Source of the DNA: Membranipora membranacea
Taxonomy: Eukaryota; Bryozoa; Gymnolaemata; Cheilostomatida; Membraniporidae
Length of the DNA: 64,000 nucleotides
Direction: 5' to 3'
Assembly (NCBI GenBank): GCA_914767715.1
Contig: OU612075.1
Coordinates: 20,646,001-20,710,000, forward strand
A model generated the notes under the pieces. It saw only the letters and a program-made list of their open reading frames with translations. It did not search any database and had not been told where the DNA came from. Of the stretch, positions 37,621-50,000 are shown piece after piece (position 1 is the first letter of the stretch; every line of letters begins with the position of its first letter). The translations under genes were made by a program, and so were the position numbers.

Positions 37621-37692
37621 AATTCACATGTGTCTGAAAGTCATGTATCACAGTTTACTCCTTGAGTGAAGCAGAAGATATTTTTGAATATG

Positions 37693-37717
37693 TCATGTAT
37701 ATGTATATGTATATGTC

Positions 37718-37775
<58 letters not shown>
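37693..37775. repeat. (TATATG)n microsatellite
   Basis: Repeats of TATATG interrupted once or twice by CATG. It produces spurious His-Ile and Thr-Tyr open frames on the minus strand. It lies about 300 bp beyond the POLA1 stop codon. Confidence 0.95.
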
Positions 37776-38067
37776 TGCGGATTTTGTGGAAGTGATTTTT
37801 TTATTGATATAAAAGGAATTTGTGGATAAACAGCTTTTAAGAAAAATGTCAATTGCATTATGTCCTGGAAAAAGGATTAATTGATAATTATTATACCTCA
37901 ATCATCACAAGTTAGTACGGTGCAGCCTTGTCACAGCTACTCTTTTTGTGTGGGGAGTACTCCCTAAACTATTAGCCGCGTGACAAAGCTAAGCACTGTC
38001 AGGTCAACATCCTTTCTACATGCTCTTCTGAGGTAATATGAGGGATAATAATGTAGTCCTAGAACCA

Positions 38068-41000
38068 TCACATTCTACCCTTATTGGAGTTAATAGGAGC
38101 TAGAGTAGTACCAGGCATAACTATCTTAGAGAAGAGTTTATGTAGGTCTATGTGTCCATAAGCACTACTGTTCAACTTGTTATCCATGAAAACTCCCAGT
38201 TCTCCATATAGTCTGGTAATATCCGCTGTCCATAGATATTTACCTGCAAAATAAACAGTTAATGTGTTATCATTTATAATAAGATGAGACTATTGGCTAT
38301 TGGCTATTAAATGTATTGTATATTGAGAAGATATTGACCACTAAGGCCTTGTAATTGTGCAGCGTATATTCAACATGCAGAAATTTAAAATTTCCAACCA
38401 GGTCCAGGCAAGCCCATATTTTCTCATGTGTTGGCTTCTTTATCTTAAAAATATACAAGTGCCCCATTTATATGGCCCTGACTAGCTGTTTTTGCCATAC
38501 AATCTTATAGCAAATATAAATGAAAATAGTATGCCTGACATAGTCCATGCAGTTAGAATAATGATATTCAGAAAATATTTTGTTTGGCAAAATGACAGAG
38601 ATCAATGTACTTAAAACAAATACAAAAAAAAAATAGATATACCAGTAACAAACCGGCACTGGTTTGTATTTATCTGATTAATATATCATGCATGTCATAC
38701 ACTTAAAAGGCAGTGCATAGGTGGTGGTGGTGGTGGTGGTGGTGGTGGTGGTGGTGGTGGTGGTGGTGGTGGTGGTGGTGGTGGTGGTGGTGGTGGTGGT
38801 GGTGGTGGTGCATAGGTGGTGGTGCATAGGTTGTTTTTTTATGAAAAGAGTCATAGGTAATCTGAGGGCAGGTCATAGGGGATATACCGGTGCTGATTTT
38901 ACTGGCGTTACACAATCAATGTTACATCGGTAGATTATTTACCTGCTTTTGGTCGTTTTGAGATATCAAATATGTACTTGAAGAAGCAGAGCTGATCATA
39001 CAGCATCGATTCAGTGTACTAAAAATAAAAGAAGAAAGTAAAATGATTACCAAGAAACCAATAATAGACAGTTTAAAGAATGTATCAAGAAGGACTACCT
39101 ATTAATAAAATACCTCCGGACTATCGGTTACAAAGCAATAAGATTTGTTGGCAGGAAAGTGCAATAGAAGGCAATCAATATGACATCATGTCAATAAATG
39201 TCAAAATGTCCGAAGGCAACGTTGAGAATTATGTTCCAATACAAGCACCAAATCCTATTGTTCTCAGACAAGCAAGTGGTCTTCTTCATTGAGAAGACGA
39301 CATGTGCACACATAAAGCTTACCTCTTGTATAAGCGCAGCCTTAGAGCATTGGGGACATATGGGACGACCCCTGTACAGTTGCAGCGGTACCCTCCTCGT
39401 TCTGTGACCACAGGCTAAATCTTCACATTTCAACCAGCCCTTTATTGTTAAAATAAAAAGTCATGTTGGAAATAATGTAATAATATGAGGGGGAAACCAA
39501 TGAGTGGGGTCGATTGATACAATAGACAGTTTTCTGAGCTCTGATTTAGGCCTCAGTTCGGAGTTGTCCTCTCTCCAGTTTGGTACTTTTAACCCACTTA
39601 TAATAGGAAAAAAGTGCTGAAAAGAGGGTTATCTTGATAACCACTTATAATAGGATAAAAATTATGTTTGATCCAGAATCTGCAGTATTGAAAACTCATA
39701 TGGACATAGTTTGGGAAATCCTTTTAGTATTTGGATAGTCAATTATAGCATTTTTTGCCTGTTTTGCGGACAATTTGGCAGAATTTTTCATGAGTTTTGT
39801 CACTAAAATTTAGATTTATAAACATTCAAGCCTCCAATGATTTGGAAACCCTGTCTCACAGGGTTTTCAATGGTGCAGACTCTGAATCAAAAATCATTTT
39901 TATCCTAACATAAGCTGTTTTCAAGATAACCCTCTTTCAGCAGGTTTTTCCTATGCGGCATGGGTTAAAAGTACCAAACTGGAGAAAGGACAACTCCGAA
40001 TTGAGGCATAAATAAGAGCTCAGAAAACTGTCTATATGGATGTGGTTTGGATGTGGTTTATAATCGAATGCAACTATGAGCAACCCTGCTAGTTTGAACC
40101 TGAAAACAATGGGATGGTTCATATATTCAGCTGTTAGCTATATTTGTATGACTTTAGTTTTTGATATAAGGATCAGTGAGATCACCTCGCAATGGTACCA
40201 GGGAGACAAACTCTCTCCCTCTCACTCATATTAGATGATTGATGTACATTCTATACCAGACATTGTGACATGCAAACAAAATGTGCAAGCTGTAGAGTGA
40301 CCTTAATTTAGATATTGCATTCATCATCACACCACAAGTTCTAAGCGTACAGTGTAAAAGAATGAGTTCGTTCAAAGCGTGCTTTCTTTTCTAACGCAGT
40401 CACTGAAGTCGAAATGTTGTTTTTTTGGCGGCTTGTCTTAAAAACCAGCAATGTTCATCAAATAATAAACTTATGCAAGTTTTACAAATGACTGGGCAGA
40501 ATATCAATCCAGGTGTCAGGGTCTCTGCTAACCTGACACTACTGTTGGTGTCATTATTCCAACATCACATAAGCTTAGTACTATATTAGTTAATCTCAGA
40601 TTGCGGTAGCAAACCAAACAGTATGACAAGGAGAAAAGGAAGGATTAAAGGGGAGATAATCCCTATAATAATATTCCTCACCTGATAATACTGATTGATA
40701 TGTTTTCTGATAGCCAGTGAGAGTTTATTTTTGAGAAGACTTATATTGTTGTCTGTGACGTTAGTATTCTCCTTATTGAGAGTTGAAAGCTGTAGTTTGT
40801 GGTCAGGAGAGCCATCAGGTTTCAAAGCAGCACAGCATTCCCATGATGGCATGAAGTCTTTACCCTGATGAAAAATAATATGCTTAAATATATGTTAGTC
40901 TGAACGCATAATATAGCCCTCCAAGTTTTTCCGGAGATAGATGGATAGATAGATAGATGAGTAAGCACAACTCGTTGTTATTATCAAATAACAATCGAGT

Positions 41001-44000
41001 TGGAGCCTCATTTTCCACCGGAACCTGGCTAGGATGTGACTCTTCTGGGTGGACCTCCTTAATCACCCAACTAAACCGAAAGAAACAAGCTATGGCTACG
41101 TAAATCGAGAGTCTTCGAGTGATGCAAGTTGGTACAATATTCTTCCTGTTCCCTCGCCCAGTTGTTTCCTGGAGAGGGTATTTAGATGACCAATAGCGTC
41201 TCTTAGTAAATCCGAAAATAATGGAAAATGGAAAATTTAGGCACTTTTAGGCCACTAAACATACGGTAAAGACACAGTCAACCCACAAAAATTTCCGTTT
41301 AGCACATTGCGGTCAATATTTATGAACCAAATTTTTTTTACCATCTCGTGCTCATGAATGGACCATGACCATATAGATAGATACTGGTATATTCTTATGA
41401 AGTGGAAAAGCACAGTGTGGTTGGTTCATTGACCTCTGAACTCTGACAGCCTGATCATCGGAGATAGATGAGTCTGCACAACTTGTTTTATATTTTAAAA
41501 CTATACAATTAGGTTGAAGCCTTATTTTCCACCAGAATGTAACCTGTAATTGAGGGTGGACCCCCTAATCACCTAACTAAACAATCAAAGGAGAAACAGG
41601 CTATGGCTATGCAAATCAGTACCTTGACCTCTGACCTTACCTGATACGGGCGCAGAGGGCAGTCTATGATATTTTTTCTCCCACATCCCTTATACTGACA
41701 GACAATCTCCAGCCGAGTACACAACTTATATCTCTCCTCTTCTGATAATAATCTAGCCTGAGTCTCATCATCTTCATCTTCTGCCTGTACCTTGTGGTGG
41801 TACCGGGACGCGTCCAAACCTGAAAACAGAGAACATAGCATAGTTCATATATCTCAGGCTCTGTTATGATATGAAGCCGACCAAAACTATATATCCCTGC
41901 TCTCCTACTATTTTTGTACACAATATGGATTTACTACAGAAGCAGAGACCACAGATAGTATTATACGGTCTCTGACAAAACTCTGGTCTCTAACACAGCC
42001 CTTAGCCTCAGAGCCTCAGGGCTTACTTATAGTACATGTATTATGTGCTTGGTGAGAATTTGAGAGTCACTAGTGCTGTCAGGAAGGGATCCAAACATAA
42101 AACGTTCCAGTGTTTCCATCAATTACAAATTCTAAAGGACTTTATTTTACAGGGTGTAAGGACTCTCAACATTGTCTATTGATGCAAAGAGAGTTATCCC
42201 CTTTTGAGTACAGGTGCACCTATAGTGCTCTTGCCGCCTCCTCCACCAATGCCTGTTAGGGGTCAGGCTCTTCTTCACAATCAAGACTTTAAATGAATTT
42301 CTGTTTACAATCATTTAATAGGTGAAAACCAATATTTTTATGAGTATCCAGAAAGCGAACTGCTTTCCGCTGCTCACACCATGAGACATACCTAACATCT
42401 CAGCTATTAGAGCCGAGTCTGTACCCTCTATAGGATCACATAGCCTAGATACCACAGGGTGTATCTGGTGAGCAAGATAATACTCCATATCTACCTTCAG
42501 CTGATCGTTACGTGATAACTCATCGGGGTGATAAGCTCTCTGACTCGGAGGGAGACTAGATCCATCCTACAACATACAAAAAGATACAAATTAACCTTCT
42601 TATGTAACATTACTAAGCTTTGTAGTATTTGTTAAAACTTCAAGCTCACTTCATGGGAATTGATAATGGCAATCGCAAAATAATGATATCCATAGGCCCA
42701 CTGCAGTTTGTGTAAGTCAAGAGGTCAAGTTCCTCAGTGGTTAAGAGCAGGAAAAAAGGCTCATAGCATGATGTGTTTGCATATGTTTCTATGGTTCACA
42801 ACAGATTTTCCTCTCACAGGAACTATGAAGTATAGAATGAGTCAGTGAACTTGAGTATTTCCCCTTTTTTATATTCTATTATTTCATCAATAGAACGGAT
42901 GTTGGTCCATATCTTGTAATATATTCCAGTTTCACCTGATATTGTGACTTGCTATTTTTTTATCTCTCCTTCATTCAGAGCACATGTGTTGCAAAGGAAA
43001 AATGTTGTTACCCCATCTAAGTGAACTCATCTTGCCTTTACATTTTCTTTCCCAGTCATATAGTATGCGTAATAAATTAAAAAAAATTTTATTGGTTGGC
43101 GGTGTCCTTCATGATCACACAACATGCATAGATATAAATACATGTTCAAAATGAGAAGAGTAAAGAGAAGGATCTGTGTTGTGTTAAGCTCAACACACTT
43201 TGACAATAGATTTGTAACTAGCTCTCAGATCAGCAGCAAACAGCAGACCCCAGACATGACAAGACTAGTCATGAGAAGACCGAGGGTTATTAATTGGCTT
43301 ATTCTCTCACTATTTTGCATTGCGTTAAAATTTGAGATTGAGGCACAAGTATTTTCAGGGATTCAGGATCCTGAAGTTGGTCCTAAGGAGTACTTAAGAC
43401 ATCTGTACACGGGAGACAACTACGTACTAATAGGTGGGAGGAGTTATCTCTACAATTTAAGTTTGCCTTATATGCAATTGAATAAAGCGCATCAGTGGAT
43501 CAATGGAGACAGAGAAGGGAATATGTGCAGAGACCAGCACTATTCCGTCTATGATTGGGACTGTTATAACTATGTCATGTCAGCAGTGAAAAAGACAGAC
43601 GATCTTTTCGTGATTTGCGCAGATGCCGGGGTGGAATCTCTATGCAAACGGATGAACTTTGAAGGAAATGATTGGGTTTTAACATCAACAAATATCGACG
43701 TGTCTGACTACCCGGAGTATGTGACACCATGGCTTTACGCTCCACCGTGGCAATGGACTCAGAATGTCATACACAAGAGTGCTGAGGGGGTAGATTATGG
43801 TATGACCATGACTCTGGCGAGAGGTTATATCATAGATAACTATTACATTGTCCGATCAGCCACCTCCTCAAGGAAAGGTCTGCTCACCAAGAAGGAATTC
43901 ATTGCGACTGATGGTGAGAACAAACAGTTGTCCCCCTCATACAGTGGTATGTTTGATACCGACGTGCACGTCTACCTCCTGCATAACGAGCCAGCGACGG

Positions 44001-47000
44001 AGACCTTCACATCGACTGATACTGAGAGAGCTCAGTACTCGAGGATAGGGCGAGTTTGTAAGAATGATAATGGCGAGACAGAAGAGTCATACTATTTCAC
44101 CTCCTTTTTTAAGACCAGAATCCTATGTGGACTTAAGTCAGAAACATTCGGCCAACGCAAGAGTGTATTAAAAGAGTATGAGGGATACTACCAAACATAT
44201 ATAGACGTAATACAGGATAACTCACAGCCACATGTCCCAAGTCATGCAGGGGCGGATGGAGAGAAGATCATATTTGCATTGTTTAGCACACCAAAGGGAG
44301 CGCCGATTAGATCGGCTATCTGCTCTTACAGACTATCAGATATAGAGACCAGCTTCATCACTAATAAGGTGGTGAACGGGACAAACATTGTCCAACAAGA
44401 TGACCCGACTAAGTGTGTGATAGACAGCTATAATATGACACAAACTGAGAAGGATATCAGAAAACTCCCCAGGCTAGCCAAGCCTGTACGTGCTGTGGAT
44501 AATGACGTTATGTTATTTGAGGAGGACCTCAGGATGACTAGGATGGTAGTAGACTGGCATGTCGAGTCTGCTGATGGTAAGAGGTATGATGTCATCTTTG
44601 TAGCTACAGATGATGGCCGTCTGCTGAAACTTGCCATGTTTAAATATGGTTCTGAAGACAAAGCCAGATATCACATAATACATGATAGTGATATATTCTA
44701 CAATCTACCAATACATCAGCTCAAAATTACAACTGACGAGTTGGGAAAGAAGCACCTGTTGCTGAGCAGTTTTGCGGATGTGAAAATAGTACCGATAGAG
44801 AGATGTCATCATTACACGACATGTCAGCTCTGTATCACAATGAGAGATCCTTACTGTGGCTGGAGTGCTGACCTAGGACAGTGTGTGTCAATAACCGACA
44901 GTGTTAGTGATATGAAAGCAGATATCGAGGGTGGGTGGGAGGATGTCAGTATTTGTAAATGATTCTATGTGTACGTGTGCATGATGCAGTTTCTTACTGA
45001 ACTGCAGTTTTTTTCTGGCAGTTGTATTTTTTTGGAAATCATCTGGGATACGTTTGATTATCATATTAGTAGTGAAAGAGCTCAATGTTATTTTTTCAAT
45101 TTCTTGTTATACCGTTGTACTAGAACATCAAGAGTATTTCCACCAATAAAACTAGTTGTCAACAACTTTCATCATTTATCTCAATAAATCATTTTGTTTA
45201 CTATTTTTATCTAGATAAAATAAATACCCGAATTATCTTTGGTAGATTTGTAACCATCTGGTGATACTCGTTTTGCAAATACATTTACATTGATCAAACG
45301 GAAAACAACTCAAAACTGGAGTTGTCATTTCTTTACCAGAGTACTATAAACCCTTACAAAGCTTGAGAGGTTAACTATTTTCAGATAGCCATAATTCGGA
45401 AACAACATCTTGGTCAAAACAACCTCCCTTCTCCTCAAGTGGAATTTTCGGCAGCTCTTTTTTCATTATTCGTTTACTCCATATTACCAAGGATCGCTGA
45501 ATGATAGATAGATAGATAGATAGATAGCTCATCCAGAGACTATATCTATATCTATAGCTCATCCAGAGACTATATCTATATCTATAGCTCATCCAGAGAC
45601 TATATCTATATCTATATCTATAGCTCATCCAGAGACTATATCTATAGCTCATCCAGAGATTATATCTATATCTATATCTATAGCTCATCCAGAGACTATA
45701 TCTATATCTATAGCTCATCCAGAGACTATATCTATATCTATATCTATAGCTCATCCAGAGACTATATCTATAGCTCATCCAGAGATTATATCTATATCTA
45801 TATCTATATCTCATCCAGAGACTATATCTATATCTATAGCTCATCCAGAGACTATATCTATATCTATAGCTCATCCAGAGACTATATCTATATCTATAGC
45901 TCATCCAGAGACTATATCTATATCTATAGTCTCTGAATGATAGCTAGCTCATCCAGAGACTATATCTATATCTATAGATAGCTCATCCAGAGACTATATC
46001 TATATCTATAGCTCATCCAGAGACTATATCTATATCTATAGCTCATCCAGAGACTATATCTATATCTATAGCTCATCCAGAGACTATATCTATATCTATA
46101 GTCTCTGAATGATAGCTAGCTCATCCAGAGACTATATCTATATCTATAGATAGCTCATCCAGAGACTATATCTATATCTATAGCTCATCCAGAGACTATA
46201 TCTATATCTATAGATAGCTCATCCAGAGACTATATCTATATCTATAGCTCATCCAGAGACTATATCTATATCTATAGCTCATCCAGAGACTATATCTATA
46301 TCTATAGCTCATCCAGAGACTATATCTATATCTATAGCTCATCCAGAGACTATATCTATATCTATAGTCTCTGAATGATAGCTAGCTCATCCAGAGACTA
46401 TATCTATATCTATAGATAGCTCATCCAGAGACTATATCTATATCTATAGCTCATCCAGAGACTATATCTATATCTATAGCTCATCCAGAGACTATGTCTA
46501 TATCTATAGCTCATCCAGAGACTATATCTATATCTATAGTCTCTGAATGATAGCTAGCTCATCCAGAGACTATATCTATATCTATAGATAGCTCATCCAG
46601 AGACTATATCTATATCTATAGCTCATCCAGAGACTATATCTATATCTATAGCTCATCCAGAGACTATATCTATATCTATAGTCTCTGGTTCATCAATACT
46701 CCTCAATATCAAGAAACTAATGAGCATCAAACTATTGATCGTATTTTTGCTTCATATTTCTGAGTACAGACCCTTCAGCTTAACCAATCTCTCAAACAAT
46801 ATCAATCAAATGTAAATATTTCCGTGATCGTGCTAGATTTATACACCCTCTGAATCAAAATTGTGTTTGCTGAAGTAGCAAAATTCCTGGTTAGTTTATA
46901 TTTACCCCGCCGCATTACTTTATTATGAAGTCCCACCATTGCTGGGAAAACTGGTGCTAGCTAACATTAAGCGAAAACTGGTGCTAGCTAACATTAAGAC

Positions 47001-50000
47001 AAACCCAAGCTCCAGCTAATATTCACTTCCCGCAGGTATTTAGTAGTATTTTACCTGACAGATGATGTAGTAGACAGTATCACCAGCACGTAACTTCTTA
47101 GCAGCACTAGAGTTTAGTCTGAGAGCCACCTGTACATGAGGCAGACTTTTCTTATCTGGATACGCTTCTGGGGCTTTAGTCAGTTGCTGGAATATAAAAT
47201 ATATTACATGTAGCTTATTTACATTTTGTATCAATAAGGCAGTTTATGTGAGTTTTGATTCACTTCATTAAATTAACTACCCGAAATCAGAAGGATTTAG
47301 TTTTTAGCGCTTAAAGGGCAACCAAGGTTTCGCAGCAATGCATTAATGAGTAGTAAATAATGTGCTAGGCAGCATCAGCTTTGTGCATTACGCGATGCAA
47401 AACTCAAAGTGGTTGCTGACTCTAAGCTGGGTAACACTTCAGTTTAGGGGAGGTTCCAAGACATTGCTGTAATGATGATAGAGCGCAGGCTAAATGATAA
47501 CAGGAACAGGAAACTGCTCTGTGGTATTCTATCTTAGCTGAGTTTGAGTACCTGATGGATGAAATGTTTCACAAGAATTCTGGCTGAATGATCATCCGAA
47601 TTAGATTTTGACTCTTTCCATGTGCAGAAGGTGCAATCTGCTATTAATCAATTAGAAGTTGTTTGAAACCTTGGTTGCCCTTTAAACTCTGCCGTTTTTA
47701 CTACACATCCTACTCGGTGAAACATTTGAGGAAACTAGGGAGGGTTCGTTCAAATGATAATTAAGACAAATGTATGAGTTGAACACAACAATTTATTGAA
47801 TGTTACGAGGGAAAAGCTCAGATCAACTTAATCATAATATTATCAAAAGTGATAAGAGTTTGGCTGATCCAGACTCTCCTATTTGCCCATCAGTGAGCAC
47901 AGTACATAGATATTTACTATATCAATATGCTGATAACACTGAATGATCCAGTATGCATTTTAAGGGTGGTTTTTATTTTTGATTTGATATTTTTCCTCCG
48001 AGTGTGGAGGGGTGAGCCGTGCCTGGAGGTACTGCAATACCAGGACAACTCGTGGCAGCGCCGAAGCAAGCCTCTGCGCGCCGCCGAGTTACAAAAATCA
48101 GATTAATATCATAGTGACACAATGTGCCACGAATCAGATATTAAACTGATTAGAACAGATACTACACTTTGATCTTAGCCAATAGGCCGAGAAGCGATAA
48201 CTGAAAATTTTCCATGTCTTAGACCCAACCTTAGGAAAACATAGATGAGATGAGTGTCATTTGAATCTTAGGGTCATAAACCTCATCAAAGAGGGATAAC
48301 TCTTCGCTGGAGAGATCGATAAATAATTCAAAATTGCAACAGAGATTTCACCTAACTCCAATAAACCAACTGTTGAGGTTTATTAAGCTATTTTCCCAAT
48401 TTTCATCTTACAATCCTCATAAACGTCATATCCTTTCCCATAACACCACTGAACCGAAGATTTTAAATTCCATTGTTAGCCACCGCGCAAACACTTTCAC
48501 TGTTTGACCTAGATAACTTAACAGGGGTGTAATTAGATACAGTGGAGAGGGGTACACAAAAACCAACAATCCTGTCTCAGGAGACTCAGATTAAAATCAG
48601 AATTTCGGAAGTTATTCACTGAAAATAGGGTCTATATATGTAATATATACTTCAGAGATGACAGCAATTAAGGGGAACACTAACTCAAATATTCACCCCT
48701 AAGATAATCTGTTATCTGCCACTTGCCGTTAAATGCAGCGTACACAACAAAGACACTTAACTTGGCGTGTCTAACCCATTAATCACCCCAGCGTGTCATA
48801 CAATTAGTAAGATTGAATCAATAACACATTATTGTGCTGGTATGAACTTAGCCTGAGCCTCCACATTATAGCCTCAGATTATGTTCATTCCTTTGGAAGA
48901 GGGTCGTTAGAAGACCAAGTGCTATATTTTCAATCATGAATATTGCTTCATGTTAGCAGCTTAAAATATCCCAAGCCATATTCTACATAGAAAATGACAA
49001 ACGGAAAATGAATCATGCTGAAAACAGTGTGAGAATTGCTGGAACTTGTCTGCAATTTTTTCATCCATGAAATAAGTTGATCACAAGAGTATGGAAGTAT
49101 ATAGCTACCTTAGTGATATAATATAGATCTATAGGTATATCTCCGCTGTGTACAGCATCCTTAACTTCTCTTAGTTTGCCGTGTATATTCTCTAGTATAC
49201 TCTCCTTATTCTCTCCAGATAAAATCTCATTAACTACATACAATCCTGTCTGCTTAGATAGGTCACACCAATCTCTGAAAATATGACATATATACAAAAT
49301 ATATACACATACACATCAACATCTTTAAAGGAAAAATAGCTAGAGTTCTCGATACACGACACAGGTATATAATAATTCAAACCAAAAGCAAAAAACATTA
49401 TTACCCTTGTGAAGTAAAGTAATCGCAAGAGGAAAGGTTTGCCTTTTTGCATATCCACAAAATTAATTAAATTCACGACTAGCTAACTTTAACTCACTCT
49501 CTTAGCTCCAACCTTGGCTAGTGGAAATTGGCGTTAGCTAACATCAAGTCATCCTAAAACTATCTAAATTGAAGTTTAGCCGTTATTTTCTAAATACGGG
49601 ATTCTAAAATTATAAATAATATATCATATACATACCTCCTGACGATATCGAGACCCTTGAGTTCCTGACTAGTAGTCAGCTGACCATCTGAACCTTTACT
49701 CACATTCAGAGCAGCATACTTCTTCTTCTTTAGTAACAGCATAGATTTATATACACCGTCTATGTCTATCTCTAACAGTCTATACGCTTTATTTACCTCG
49801 GCCTTAACCTAGCAAACAATACAAACAAGAAATTATATACAAAATAGGGTAAGATTCATGTGTTATGTCGGATACATTCTACCGATGATTGTGACGCCGC
49901 TCATATAACAACGATGTTGCCTTAGAAGATTCTCAGGAGGAAAAGTTTGCATGGGCTAGATATGGTGATATGGCCTACACTTACTTGCACTCTTAGCTGG

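Larger units (their letters stand above)
36604..38067. other. Intergenic region between gene D and POLA1
   Basis: Holds the 5' flank of gene D (duplicated upstream of C), a 125-bp foldback (37496-37620), a hexamer microsatellite (37693-37775) and the likely POLA1 3' UTR. An AATAAA signal on the minus strand, at about 37799-37804, lies roughly 265 nt past the POLA1 stop and could end that transcript. Confidence 0.55.

Noticed and set aside
37655-37901. His-Ile and Thr-Tyr repeat proteins
   Set aside because: Shadows of the (TATATG)n microsatellite.
38703-38933. Poly-His (minus) and poly-Val (plus) proteins
   Set aside because: Produced by the (GGT)n microsatellite within a POLA1 intron.
44969-45187. 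Second small gene after the semaphorin
   Set aside because: It lies in the likely 3' UTR, with no recognisable domain, next to AATAAA signals.
45371-45904. 177-codon open frame of repeating [10 protein letters not shown] units
   Set aside because: It is the minisatellite read in a frame kept open because unit lengths are multiples of six. There is no start context, and the units vary as DNA repeats, not as protein.
45502-46688. Possible CRISPR-like array
   Set aside because: Units are contiguous with no unique spacers, and the setting is an animal intron.
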